From Halichondria panicea (Eukaryota; Porifera; Demospongiae; Suberitida; Halichondriidae), in contig NC_087393.1 of the NCBI RefSeq assembly GCF_963675165.1, positions 5,196,202-5,260,201 on the forward strand: a stretch of 64,000 bases of DNA, read 5' to 3'. The notes under the pieces were generated by a model that worked only from the letters and a program-made list of their open reading frames with translations, searched no databases and was not told the origin of the DNA. Shown in pieces: positions 12,356 to 24,579 of this stretch (position 1 is the first letter of the stretch; each line of letters opens with the position of its first letter). The position numbers and the translations under genes were made by a program.

Positions 12356-15300
12356 CTCGTCTCAACCTCACAAACACCGCCCCCACGCTCACACCGTTCA
12401 CACTATCACAGCCACTGGTGTCGGTCGTCCACACACTTTCCACACACCTCCCCACACACCGCAGCAAGATCCTCCACACACCCACACAGCCCACCCCCAC
12501 TTTCATTCTCGTACTTGATGCCGACAAGATCTTGTATTCTCTCGAATTCAGTCCAATCTCACAATGTTTAATAGCCATCACGTACCATATACCAGACCAC
12601 CTCCCCTCTCTAGAGGTTAAAGGGCAGACGGACGAGATCCTAAAGTGTCCAATATCAACAGACGATGTAAAACGAGTTTGCGGAGAGCCCGTCAGTTGCC
12701 ATGGAGATGGTATCGAAAACGTTGCCCTGGTTTATAAAGACGCTTGCTTCACGTTTGACATTAGAAACCATATTCTTGTTCTGACGAAAATCAAAATCGG
12801 TTGCACAATATCGTTCACGCCAACCACTCCGAAGATTAACTGCATTATGGACAATTCTACAAATGCCATTGTCGGTGTGTGCGTCACAAGTTCAAGTAGC
12901 GAAGAAAGAACTTGTTTGTATTTTGGTGATAGCCAGCAAGATGTCCTGACTAAGTTAGGCTCTGCAAGTGAAGTGTTTTATAGAGAGCTGGCGGGTGATT
13001 CGTTAACTGTAGTACTGTCTTATATTCACCTCGGGCTGGACGTGGTAATGGATGCCCTCACTAATACTACGACCAAGATCGTGCTCCACACTAACACCTC
13101 TGATCATCGGGAGTTCTGTGTTTATTCTAGATGTTTCTTTCAACTGTCTCTAACCAAAACGAGCGTCTGTACCGACTACAAGTCATGTGACAATCTTCTG
13201 GTTACTCCGGTGACAAATTGGACTGCGGTGAAATGTTTTGTTGACCCTGAACAGATTAGGTACATCGGAACAGTCAAACTAGGAGCATCCACAAACACTG
13301 ATTTTCCATTCCCTGATACTACGCTATACGTTCTGTTTGATCAGCTGATACTTGAGGTTACATCTACCGGCAACATTGCGGCAATCACACTTCTGTCATG
13401 TGATAGCAATACGAATCATTCGTTACATCCACTGCAAGTTCCAACACAGGCAGAGTTCAAAAAGATGACTTTTAGTGATTTGGAAAACTCTTTGGAAAAA
13501 GATGATGACGATTCCAGTGATAGCTTAGAGGATTCATTTCAGAGTGCTCAGAGCAGTTTACAAAGCGAGAAAGATGTGGAGCCAGTCAACAATGACAAAA
13601 GATCTGTAGCAAAGGAACATAATGCGCTGGTGGGATCCAACGTGAACATTGTGATTAACAAGTGTGAACCATCGACAGAAGAAGAGAGGTCATTGGATCC
13701 ATGTTGTTTGTGTTATCACTTCACATCTGATTCACCGCCCACTCCACACACACCACCCACTCCACACAGCCCTCACACTATAGTATACGAGTCGGACACA
13801 CTGCGGATACTCTCTGGCCCTCTGGAACTAACCACTGCCTCACTAACTGATGAGGAGATACAATCCTACGAGATGGTTTCCATTGACGACAATCAGGAAC
13901 AATCAGAAGTTACCCCTAGTGACATTACCATAGCAACCGAGCAAGAGGAGCCAGAGTTTATTTATCAGCCAAAATCTACGGCCGTGCCTTCAATGATGTC
14001 ATCGCGAACTTCGACTCACGAGAAGAATGAAGCAACTAGCCAGCGAGAGGAGAGTAGAAGTCGACTACTGACACACACTCGGAGCTCACAGCAAAGAGTG
14101 CGGGGGAAATACGTCAGAGACACAACTGTTATAGAAGACATTGTTTGTGATGAAGCTGCTGCTTTGGAGGACACTGTACACACTGAGGAAGAAGCTGCTG
14201 CTTTGGAGGACACTATACACACTGAGGAAGAGGCCAAAGTTGCTGCTATAGACGACACTGTAGATACCGAGGAAGAGGAAGATGCTGGTGATGATGGCTC
14301 TTCATTATTGAGTGTGGGGGACCAACCCTCACACTCTGTACCTCAAGGCAACACACAGGACAGCCCTCCATCAATTGATGACTTGCCATCTACTGAAGAT
14401 ATCGTCCAGCACATTGAGGACCAAACTGTTGCAGAATCTGCAGAGCTATCAACTATTGCTGAGAGACTAGGTACGTATGGTACTTCATGGTAGTGTATTG
14501 GAAATTATGTTTCTCTAATTATGCAGATCAAAGCTTGATTGCCGATAATATTACGACTACTGGTTCCGATGTTGCTACCAGTGATTCTCCCCCTGGGCTT
14601 ATACACAGTGAGGGGGGTGTGGTGTCTAGAGGGAGGTGGTCAGATAAGGAGGAGTTTGTACTGGAGACGGGACCGCCCAGTATGACTCAGGTTAGCCGTG
14701 TTTTCCCCGCTCTACGTACAATGCGCTAAATGAAGCATCCTTGAACGGCCATAAATTTAGTTTCGTTGGTCCAATCACGTTGATTTTCTGATTTTCTGAA
14801 AGCTTAGGACAGGCCTTTCAGATAGTGCGTTAAAATCAATGACTTTGGATCCACAGAATTCAAGTTATGGCAGCTGAAAGATTTGGATTAAACGGAGGGG
14901 GTGGGGGTGTAGTTGAACATCTTTCAACAGCCATAACTTGAGTACAGTTGATCCAATGTCCAAAATTTTTGGATTTTCTGAAAGCTTAGAAAAATTCCTT
15001 TAAAATGGTGTGTTTCAATCCAACATTTCGTTCAAGCCCTAATTTGTCATTTTTCGGCCTCGGGCCATGGGCTATATAATCCATGGTACAGCTAAATTGG
15101 CGAATACTTTATCTCTCAAATATGATTTTTGATGATACCATTTGAAAGGTATTTTTGTAATCTTTCAGAAAATCTTAAAATTTTTGACTTTGGATCCACA
15201 AAATTCAAGTTATGGCGGCTAAAAGATTTGGATTAAACGGAGGAGGGGTGGGGGTGTAGTTGAACATCTTTAAACAGCCATAACTTGAGCACAGTTGATC

Positions 15301-16491
15301 CAATGTCAAAAATTTTTGGATTTTCTGAAAGCTTAGAAAAATTCCTTTAAAATGGTGTGTTTCAATCCAACATTTCGTCCGGGCCCTAATTTGTCATTTT
15401 TCGACCTCGGACCATGGGCTATAATCCATGGTACGGCTAAATTGGGGAATACTTTTATCTCTTAAATAAGAACTTTGATGATACCATTTGAAAGGTATTT
15501 TTGTAAGCTTTCAAAATCCTAAAATTTTTTACCCATGGTCTTTTCTGAAAATTGGAAAGTATGGCCCGTGTCAAATTTGAGATGTTGTGTGTTGTGTGTG
15601 TACATGTGTTTACGTCTCAATGTGTTAATACTTACAGGAGAGGGTTTTGGTGGAGCTGGTGTCTAGTGAGCACTGGGAGGTCAAAGAAATGCTTCAGGAA
15701 AGACTTCAGGTGAACCTGCCCACCCACTAACCACATTTATTGTACAAGCTAACTATTGGGAGTGTGTGTAATGTGTTTGTGTTTTTCTGTATCAGAATAT
15801 GCAGCTAGTGAGGGAGCTGCTGTACACTCCTGACAATACCGGCCAACTAGAAGAGCTGCTGTCTAAAGACCCATCCCTGGCTCACCATATAATTTCCACC
15901 ATTACCAAGAGGTGAGGGCTAGTGCATTTCTGATCAATATCATTTAATTTTATAGCAATGCCTGGACCCTCTCCCACTCTGCTACGCTATTGCCATGGAT
16001 ACAACAACTATTTGCTGTTGAGAAACACCCAAAGTAAGTTGATTTATTATCTCTATAATTACTTTTATACTTGTCCTTTGTGTACTCAGACGCTTGACGA
16101 CAGCTGCACTGGCTGTATTGTGTGTGGCGGAAACACACACCACACTTTTACTGAGACACAAAATTGGTGAGTTCAACTCTAACCATACATGTTACTGCGT
16201 TGTACACTTACCCCCTATATATAACACAATCATGCTACGCCCTATAATATATACTAAATAATCCCCCCATACCATACACTAGGACGGGCACGAAATTTAT
16301 CTGTTCCGGAGAGGCGACAGTGCATAAAGTGCTACGTCACTTTGGAGAAAATTGATGAGTCAGCAGATCGTCTGATCACCAGCCTCTTATCGAGTAAGCA
16401 AGTGACAGTACCAGAACAAGATCTACTCAACAAGCTGAGGGAGTTACGGACAGCCTTAGCTAGAATATTCAAGAAAGTGGACCTATCTTAA
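12244..16491 (+). CDS. PHAF1/UPF0183-like domain fused to a katanin p80 con80-like domain
   Basis: Eight exons (12244-12246, 12355-14470, 14527-14690, 15638-15709, 15796-15911, 15956-16033, 16090-16166, 16283-16491) join in phase to 944 aa. Residues about 1-390 match PHAF1 (C16orf70): FTLSQPLVSVVHTLSTH near the N-terminus, LYFGDSQQDVLTKLGSASEV, LGLDVVMDAL, KIVLHTNTSDH, FDQLILEVTSTGNIAAITLL. A long acidic Ser/Asp/Glu-rich linker follows (about 400-770). The C-terminus matches the con80 helical domain of katanin p80/KATNBL1: MLQERLQNMQLVRELL, LSHSATLLPWIQQLF, VPERRQCIKCYVTLEKI. PHAF1 acts at autophagic membranes and con80 binds the katanin AAA subunit, so a link between autophagy and microtubules is imaginable but unproven. 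Exon 1 is only the ATG; intron 1 is a (CA)n tract. Either part could have been joined wrongly only if every phase matched by chance. Confidence 0.75.
12250..12354. repeat. (CA)n microsatellite filling intron 1
   Basis: A nearly pure CA repeat forms the body of the intron between the start codon exon and exon 2 of the PHAF1-con80 gene. Confidence 0.95.
14826..15535. repeat. Two tandem copies of a ~345-bp repeat
   Basis: GACTTTGGATCCACA recurs at 14841 and 15186, followed both times by AAGATTTGGATTAAACGGAG, GCCATAACTTGAG and TTTTCTGAAAGCTTAG. The whole lies in the intron 14691-15637. Related TTTCTGAAAG / TTATGGCC fragments occur at about 10650-10880 and 38900-39010, so this is a dispersed family. 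Confidence 0.85.
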
Positions 16492-16686
16492 ATTATTTAT
16501 TATCTCTCTCTATTCTGTGATTCTATTTTCTATTTTTTTAACATTTCTTTACGACAGAATGGCTATCAACTCAACAATAATTTTATCATAAAACGGAGAA
16601 ACATTTAATGTGGGAATTATATATATATAGCGTGTGGACTAAAGCATATAATTATAAGCAATTAACTTGTGTAATAAAATATGAGA
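16492..16686. other. Convergent 3' ends
   Basis: These 195 bp separate two stop codons on opposite strands. They are AT-rich and have an AATAAAA near 16675. Confidence 0.5.
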
Positions 16687-18654
16687 TCAGAAGTTAGTTT
16701 CGTCCTGTGGTCCGAGCACGCTCAGTCGATTAGTCCCGCCACCACTCCCTCTCTGGAGGGTCACTCCCTACAAGGGGAGGGGCATGGATTATTACACACA
16801 CTAATGACAATTAGGAAACAATTATTGTCTAGGTACAGAAATAGTTTGCAATAGTAACATTGGAATGCTCTTAACAAGCCTAATTGATTTACTGCCTGAG
16901 GCACTGTATATATAAACACATGTATAATTATACTAATTATACTGTCTGTGCTACTATGCTGCTGGTACCTGTGAGCTGAGATATCTGTCCAGGATCTGCT
17001 CCGACCAGTTCAACAGCTGCAGGCCATCGGGAGGCATGGCAACTAACGAGCGTCGCTTGTTGAGGATGTAGAGAAGTCGCGTTACATCTTGCATCACATT
17101 CCTAGAGCATTAAAGCATACGATGGTATTAAGACTGTTGAAGTTATAACTTTTATATACGTATCAATTCGACTGTATATGACTCTAACAAAAACATCATC
17201 AAATTAAGGAGGTCTATCACATGGCACTTACAAAAATTAATTGATTTTGTACCTCAGCACCATTTAACATACATCCCTCACCTGTACTGATGAGCAGCTG
17301 CAGAGTCGACGGGGATCTCCTTGAGTCTCCGCCTCATGTCATTGAGCATCTTAAGGAACACCTCAGCCTGTGTGCGGAGGTAGTCCAGCTTGTGGAAGAA
17401 AACGGTCTCCTCATCACCATCAATCTCATCTGTAGGAAGGGGGGGGGGGGGCAATAACTTAGAATGGCTGAAATGCTAGCAACTGAGTTTCAATGAAGAA
17501 GTGTATAATAATAGTCCTACCTGAAAAGTTTGGATTGTGTTGCACCATTGGAAGATTGTTCTGCGATAATTGAAGAGAAAGAGAGAGTCAATAAAAGGCA
17601 AACGAATGCTCCAACTGTCCCTTACCTTTCTCTCAAACGAGAACGAGTTGGATCTCTTGGTTCGCAGTGTTCCTCCCTGGCTTCCCTCACTTGATGCGTG
17701 GGCAGGGGTCTCGTCAACAATATCAAACTGACCGTGGCTGTATTGTTAGGTAGTGAGGTGAGTTTATGGAGGGGGGGGCTTACCTTGATCTTGTGAGGAC
17801 AGAGAGAGCAAATCCCAGTATGGTCACCACGATCACCGCGAGTATTGCCACAGCAACCACAGCAATAACAATGATAGCCCACTGTGGTAATGGGTCATCA
17901 CCTGAAACTGTGCCTGTGTGTGTGTAGAGGGGTATGTGGTGTGGGGTATACAGTGTTGTCACGTTGTGCCTTGGGGTACTCACCTGTTGTCATACATGTC
18001 CTGGTAATGAATCCTGAAGTACCAGGAATAGCTGATAGTTGAAAACCAGTAGAGCAGAAACTAATACACATTTCTCCGTCCAAAAACTGACCCTCAATGC
18101 ATCTGAAATGATAATCAGCAATAGCAAGATTGCATATAATATAGCTTCTCATTACTAGAGTCCTACGTACCTCAAACACGGTCCCTGAGAGTTTGCTCCA
18201 CAATAAGCACACAAAGCATCAAAGATTGTGCAGCTCAGATTAGGAACTGTAATAGTATATTATATAGGTACAGTGATTGAAATATTCACAGCAATGCTGG
18301 TTCACCTGTTAAGCTGATGCAGTCTGTGTTTGCTCCAGTTGGACTTACAAAGTCAGGCTCACATGAACAAGTACTGTTAACACACTGAGCATTGCTCCCA
18401 GGCCCACAGGACAAAGTACTAGTGCAACCTACACGGAATGTTGTGTATATAGCACAGATAGCTTGTGAAGTAGCCTACTATAATTAAAGCTATGGGCTAT
18501 ATAATAATTATTATAGCTTAAATTGTGTGGCCTAGCTTAGTTATCATGTAGCTACTAACTAGACCAACTTACTTGTTTGGCCTTGTACTCTCCACACTAA
18601 CAGAGTGCTCACTGCCACTAGCAGTACTAAACCACCTATTCTCCTGGCAGCCAT
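16687..18654 (-). CDS. Single-pass type I membrane protein with EGF-like Cys-rich ectodomain
   Basis: Ten exons (18654-18573, 18428-18306, 18246-18171, 18102-17984, 17913-17784, 17737-17626, 17560-17521, 17429-17282, 17101-16969, 16767-16687) join in phase to 347 aa. Signal peptide at about 1-25 (GGLVLLVAVSTLLVW); an EGF-like segment (TLSCGPGSNAQCVNSTCSCE); a further Cys-rich part (SCTIFDALCAYCG, RCIEGQFLDGEMC); a membrane helix (WAIIVIAVVAVAILAVIVVT); and a cytoplasmic tail of about 165 aa with a helical block (FFHKLDYLRTQAEVFLKMLN, QYRNVMQDVTRLLYILNKR). The tail block looks conserved but I cannot name the family. The TM exon has two in-phase acceptors six bases apart (17913 or 17907). Confidence 0.75.
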
Positions 18655-18851
18655 GACTAGGTGGATAAGCTTAGAGGGGGGAGGGTCTGCTTGTTGACTG
18701 CAGAAAAGGGGCGTTAACCTTCCCCACTGCGCATGCCCAATAAGGAAATGCAACACAGCTCCTGAGGGAAATACAGCATGTACTATTCAAAGGTGTTCCT
18801 ATAGAAACTCTAATATGCAAAATAAAATTCATTGAGAGTTGATTGCTCACA
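18655..18851. promoter_or_regulatory. Short divergent promoter region
   Basis: These 197 bp separate the start codons of the EGF-type membrane protein (minus) and the F-box/RasGEF gene (plus). A palindromic TGCGCATGCCCA-type motif lies near 18728; no TATA box is evident. Confidence 0.4.
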
Positions 18852-21172
18852 ATGGAATGCACAGCCCATGTCCTACCAAATGACATCCTGCTCAAGATAT
18901 TAGACACCAGACTCACAATCAATGGTATGCACAAATTTATGCACAATTTTTAATGCCGCATCAAATATTTTTTCTGCTGTAGACATATGCAACTGCTCTT
19001 TGGTGTGTCGAAAATGGAGCTATCTTGTAAGCAAAGGACTTCATTGGAAAAAGTGGACAAAGAATTCACTGAAAACAAAAAGAATGTACGTAACAATTGA
19101 TGTTTAGACTAATAACAAATTTTGTACTTTTAAATTGCAGCACTGAGCACAAGTTCAAAGTACTTGAGACTATCGCTCATCAGACCTCCTGGAAAACTGC
19201 CTACCTCTCCCACCACGCTCTCTATACCTATGTGAGCAAACCGTTAAATTTATTGGTGAATGAATGCGGAATGCTTTAATTTCACATCATGCATGATGCA
19301 GAAACACCCCCAGTTCTGGAATGATGTAGCCCTTTTTGAATGCTATCAACACCGCCGTGTAAGTTCCTTTAGGGCTCTATGGAAGAAACCATTTATTCCA
19401 TACAGCATGACGATCGCACCAAGCACCCCTTACTGACCCAGTTCAACACAGCACCATGCAACAGTGCCCTCTGGATTATATTGCAGTTGCAGCTGACTAA
19501 TTCTGGAGTAGTTCCTAAAGTGATTAAAGACAAAGCACCTGAAAAGTCCTTGAGATGCGGACTACTGGTTCTCAATAGGCACCTGGGAACAAGTTAGTTA
19601 TTAACTGGTTGGCTGTTTAATAATAATTTGTTTTTAAAATGCAGAATTACTTCTTCACAAACTAAGAGAGATAGCTGCTGTTCCCTCTCAAATGTTCTTT
19701 ATGAGCGACACAGTACACGTCTCCACACTCCTTCTGCTACAAGTCATCTCTGGTAGTGTCTGCATAGAGAAGGTGAAGCCAGCATGGCCCAAGCAAACCT
19801 CACTTCTCTTTGACTGGAAGCAGCACGTTGTTGTCCCTATTCAAGCCACAATAATAAAAGTAAGAACTTGTAACAGTTTTGATGGATGCCTGATTGTGTG
19901 TATAGGCACTAGAATTGTGGGCAGAGGTGGCATGTGGTAGGGAGGTACTGGTTGCATTGGGTGGGACGTGGCTCACAGAATGGCTGCACAAGATTGGATC
20001 AGAGCAATTATGGGCAGACAAGCAACTCTATCAGAGTGCCAACAGACTGTGTGTAACCATATGGCAGCATACACACCAACTACTCCCATCACATATTCTC
20101 CCACAATCCGTCGCAAAAGGATTCTTTGATAAGAAGGTTTCTGTCAAGGAATTGGCAATTAGGTAAATCAATAATAGAGCGAACTATCTACTATAATCTT
20201 AATCAATGTGTTAGGTTGGCATCAGAGAGCTACCAGCAGTTTCTATGTATCCCCGAGGCAGATCTAATGTGCTATCTACTCCGGTCCAGTCACCAATGGA
20301 CGTGCTGTAACATACTCTGGTTTGAGATTAGGTACGGAGAGAAACTGACAGAGCCCATCATGAACCTATGCTCCAATTCTCATAGCAAAAAGAAAAAGGT
20401 TTGTCACAACAACAATAGAAATGTACATAATTATTATACGCATAATAACTATAATCATAGGTTGCATTGATTGAGAGGGTGATAGAAGTATCCTCTCATC
20501 TTAAGACTCTGAGGGACTTCAGAACACTCAAGACTCTTGTGACAGTAGTGAGAGCAATAGTAGGTCAAACCAACATCACTGGAATCAACTGGAAGGTATA
20601 TACAATGTAACAACGTACATCCTTAGTGTGTACGACAACCCACACATAATTATACATTGCACATGCACACAGTTCAATTGTCATGGTTAGTACATGTACA
20701 TACCAATAATTTATTATACATTACACAGGACATAACCATTAAACACTGCAAGCTGTTTGAAGAACTGGATGATATATTTGATCAAAAAACCCACTACAAC
20801 AACTACCATAGGTATAGGCCTAACCAACACGTTCTAATTATTGCTACTAAATCTTTTTGTCAATCATGTAGATGCATTCAAGAGCTCCTCCACAGAGATC
20901 TGTCCTACGTACCGTATCTACCAGCTCACAAACATCATCCTAAGCTATTCCAGGAGGGCCTCTCAACACTGTCCAAGACTTTCTCTGAGATATTGGAGTG
21001 GGTCACTAAAGAAGGACCTATTATAGGGAAGAATGGAGACAGTTTGCAGAGCAGTGACATGCCATTACACCATCTATCAAGTAGCTTCAGAATAGATGAA
21101 GTATTAGCTGGAGAACATGTACTGCAGTACTTACGTACTTACGACATTGAGGTTATTAAATTGATGTGCTGA
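18852..21172 (+). CDS. F-box protein with RasGEF (CDC25-homology)-like C-terminal domain
   Basis: Eleven exons (18852-18924, 18983-19085, 19141-19231, 19302-19358, 19406-19592, 19645-19859, 19906-20162, 20215-20398, 20461-20595, 20729-20811, 20872-21172) join in phase to 561 aa. The N-terminus is an F-box: HVLPNDILLKILDTRLTI, CSLVCRKWSYLVSKGLHWKK. The C-terminal third follows the RasGEF helical order: IERVIEVSSHLKTLRDFRTL (compare iakhcrelnNfnsl in RasGEFs), ITGINWK, CKLFEELDDIFD, NNYHR, then SYVPYLPAHKHHPKLFQEG in the position of the 'P..P.lg....ltf..eg' block. The F-box suggests an SCF ubiquitin-ligase adaptor; the RasGEF fold may be catalytic or a docking module. The second half of the call is less certain than the F-box. 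Confidence 0.7.
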
Positions 21173-21282
21173 TCATGTCCAACTGTTTGTGTAATGAAAC
21201 CTTCCTACTGCACATACTCAGTAATGAACACAGTCACTATGCATTAACACTTGTTGGGCTATAGTGCCAGTGAGGCTTTGAG

Positions 21283-22670
21283 ATGGCTTTAAGAATAGCC
21301 AGGCTCTGTTTAGTTAGCTCACCCAGAGGAGGCATACTAGCTAATGTGCTCTGGCTAGTATTTGCTCTCTCCTTCCTATGGTTCCCCTACATTGGTATGT
21401 GGGTGTTCCCTTGTCAGCAGCAAAGAGAGCACAAACATCACTCAAACTCATGGTCTAAGTATGGACCTACCTCACAGCTTGTGGATTACACCACAATAGG
21501 TGAGTTAAAATGAATTAAGAGCATAAATTAACACTATACCTATCAAACATACTTCCCCAATATACAGAGTCACTATCCACCCAAAACCATACTATACCAA
21601 TCGTTGCTCAGGTAAAGTACAGCTCTTGTGCAACCATGCATTACAAACATAGCATTGTGTTCTCATTATATATACAGGATCAGAAAAAGAGGCTTAAAAA
21701 TTTCTGTGCCACTCACAACATGCCTAGCAATGTTTACTCAGAGGCTCGTGTGAAAGATCTCTATCATCACATTCTAGTGGACGACCACAGAAAATTACTC
21801 TTTTGCTACGTTCCAAAGGCACGAAGTCATGAGCATGCATGATTAAATCATAATTATTGTATTGTGCCTACTAGGTGGGGTGTTCAAACTGGAAGAGAGT
21901 GTTTCTCATTCTATCGGGGATTGTCGACCACACCCAAAAGAGCCGGCCTAGCATCGAAGTGTTTCGACAAGTCAATTCACTCGAGAGTTACAACCCCAAA
22001 GAGAGGGAGTATAGACTAAGGTACGTATAATAAACAGAGTGGGTAAAGGTTCTATTGTAATTTTCATAAGCTAATGAGCTAAACATTAATAATTTTTACA
22101 TGCAGAAACTACTTCAAATTCATGTTCATTCGCTACCCCCCTGAGAGGGTGCTATCAGCGTACAGGAACAAGATAGAGCACCCCCTGATAACCGACACGG
22201 ACGAACAGAGCATATGGGACGAAGTACGCTACTCAATACTCAACTCATACAGAATGAATTTCAACGTGAAAATGGCCAAAGAGAAAGAAGATGTATACCC
22301 CACGTTTTCAGAGTTTCTTCATTTTCTGTACGACTCGGACCCTGTGGAAATGAACGAGCATTACAAGCCCATGGTAGAGCTGTGTCAACCGTGTGCAGTT
22401 GAGTACGACTTTGTTGGTAACTTTGGTACAATGAGGAGCGATGCCGACGCTATATTGGAACAGCTGGACATAGACTCAGCGCTATTCTGGGACAGAGGGA
22501 AACACAGGAAGCCTACGAATTCGTATGTACAGAAGTACTACTCGAAGTTACAGCCAGCTGACTTCAGACGATTAGAGGAGAGGTTCGGTGGAGACATGGC
22601 ACTCTATGATAGTTTGTTCCCCTTTACTGGAGACCCAAACTATGGAACAATTAGAGACTCTAAACTTTAG
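21283..22670 (+). CDS. Golgi carbohydrate sulfotransferase, CHST8-14 / sulfotransferase-2 type
   Basis: Five exons (21283-21499, 21568-21611, 21678-21818, 21875-22020, 22106-22670) join in phase to 370 aa. It is a type II membrane protein: short basic N-terminus, one TM (about residues 19-40, ILANVLWLVFALSFLWFPYI), then a lumenal domain. The 5'-PAPS-binding segment is clear, LLFCYVPKVGCSNWKRVF, and the 3'-phosphate site is FKFMFIRYPPERVLSAYRNK; the HNK-1 family pattern continues with VEYDFVGNFGTM and YYSKLQPADFRRLEERFGGD. These enzymes sulfate chondroitin, dermatan or similar glycans. The intron after 21818 starts with GC instead of GT, but the flanking phase and the PK|VGCSNW junction leave little choice. 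Confidence 0.88.
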
Positions 22671-23005
22671 TGTATACTAACAATACCGAAGTGAATACCC
22701 CGATACTATAGCATTGCATTGTACACCATGCACAATCATTACTCTACTGAAAGTGTACACTATAATGGAACATTTAAACTAAGTGGTCCCTTTTCTCAGA
22801 TTGTATAGTATTGCATTGTACACCACCATGCTCTAACTATAACACTGAAAGTGCACACTGTCGTATTGCATTGTACACATCCTTTTTCTCAGAATGCATT
22901 TGTACACATCCTTTTCTCATGCAGATTGCATCAGTATTGCATTATACACCAGTAAATGTGTATAGTAACAGTTGTGCTTCACCAGTTTATTACTCGAATG
23001 AAGTG
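22671..23005. other. Intergenic with a degenerate ~100-bp tandem repeat
   Basis: TATTGCATTGTACACC-type units recur at about 22714, 22810, 22864 and 22935, with ACTGAAAGTG between them. No gene was seen. The stretch should hold the promoter of R1. Confidence 0.5.
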
Positions 23006-24427
23006 ATGATGAGAATTTTCCTTGCGCTAACTATTTCAGTGGCTTTGGGAAGGCCTTTACAAGTACAAGGTATGAACATTAAACTGATTGCAGCTTATTT
23101 ATAGTTTCAATCTTGTACATGCAGCCCAGCAATGTGGAGTGAATAATCTACCATCGTACAGGGACCCTGGCAACAACATTCCTAGGATACAATACAGACA
23201 TCAGGTGTTGATCCCTAGTTACAACTTCACCTGCTGTGGTGTAGTGACACAGTGGGGGGCGTACGTAGAGCCTGGGGATAGTAATGACTCACCAATGATC
23301 TACAACGCCACTTTTCAAGTATGGAGACCGGACGGTAATGGCAATGGTGTCTACACAATGGTGGGAGAAAATGTCTACCTGAATGCTATACAATCATTCA
23401 TTGAGTTTCAACCTGGCGATGTGGTCGGGTATTATTTGGACAGTACAAGGGAATCAAATAATATGGGAGTGCAGCTAGATGTTAGCAATAGTAACCTGGA
23501 GGTGTACTACGGGCCACCTCAAGAGAGAGGCACTTTTGATATTAGAGCTGAAGGTGTGGAGGTAGAGGATAGAGGAGCTCCTATTCTATTTGTGGGAGTT
23601 GGTGGTAAGTGATACACACCAGTCACTAATAAATATGATTAACAATAAATTATTATACACAGACAGCAGACCATGTTCACCTGGTGCTACCACAGCCTCA
23701 GGTAATACAAACAGCTGCACAGTAAAAACACCCCGGTGAATTTCATCAATTTGAGTGGTGAGCTTCACCATTTTTGTTTTTACAGTGTGGGGATAATATG
23801 CACCATATACGTATGTCCCCCCCCCCACACACACCTACCCACCCACACACACACACACATGCACACACTATAGAAAGCAACAATCCTCTAGCAGCTGTCC
23901 TCATTTCAAGTCTGGCTGCAGCACTACTTCTGGCAATCATTGCAGCACTTGTTGTTGTCCATATTATCGTAAGAGAGAGGAAGAAAAAACGACAAGAAGA
24001 GCATGGAGAATCCGTAGCCACACTGAATGAAATTAGCAGCTCTCTACCAGGGGACACGCCGACTACAGATGACGGAGACACACCCACTGCAGATGGTGGG
24101 GACACACCCACTACAGATGACGGGAATATACAGGCAGCAAATTCATTGTTCTCTGATCAAGATGCTCACACAAATGGAACTATACCTCTGTGCTCTAACA
24201 ATGCGTACGATGTCAACAACTCTAACCCTCCGAACGACCAAATCTCCCTCCACTCTAACGATGCGTACGATGTCAACAACTCTAACCCTCTGAACGACCA
24301 AATCTCCCTCCACTCTAACAATGCGTACGATGTCAACAACTCTAACCCTCCAAACGACCAAATCTCCCTCCACTCTAACAATGCGTACGAATTGAAGGAG
24401 GAAGCCGAGTACGAAGTGGTGATGTAA
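23006..24427 (+). CDS. R1: putative recognition receptor, type I, with repeated Tyr-motif tail
   Basis: Exons 23006-23069, 23125-23604, 23663-23701 and 23874-24427 join in phase (378 aa). Signal peptide (RIFLALTISVALG); an ectodomain of about 160 aa starting QQCGVNNLPSYRDPG and holding QVLIPSYNFTCCGVVTQWGA, FQVWRPDGNGNGVYTMVGEN and FQPGDVVGYYLDS; a small hinge exon with one Cys; a TM (ALLLAIIAALVVVHIIV); a basic stop-transfer; and a tail with repeats of a 20-aa unit (SNNAYDVNNSNPPNDQISLH) ending EAEYEVVM. The ectodomain looks like a secreted beta-rich adhesion module but I know no named Pfam for it. First and most diverged of the R1-R6 copies. Confidence 0.8.
24186..24390 (+). repeat. 60-bp intragenic tandem repeat (NAYDV tail unit)
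   Basis: A 60-bp unit coding for NNAYDVNNSNPPNDQISLHS is repeated head to tail in the tail exon. Copy number differs between loci: about 3-4 in R1, R3 and R4 and 2-3 in R2 and R5. Confidence 0.9.
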
Positions 24428-24579
24428 AAGAATACTTAGAAAAGTACGACTAGTAAAGTAGAGGAAATGGATCCCAGCAATCAAACTGTCTATACTGTTC
24501 GTTGTGTGCATGTGATCTGTTTTGTTGTGTGCATATGATCTGTTTTGCGACATGCATAAAGTATAATGACTACATTGCA

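Noticed and set aside
13801-14493. Acidic Glu/Asp-rich end of the PHAF1 gene as a separate gene or a natural C-terminus
   Set aside because: The frame is open and continuous from the PHAF1 domain, and the donor at 14471 leads in phase to further exons.
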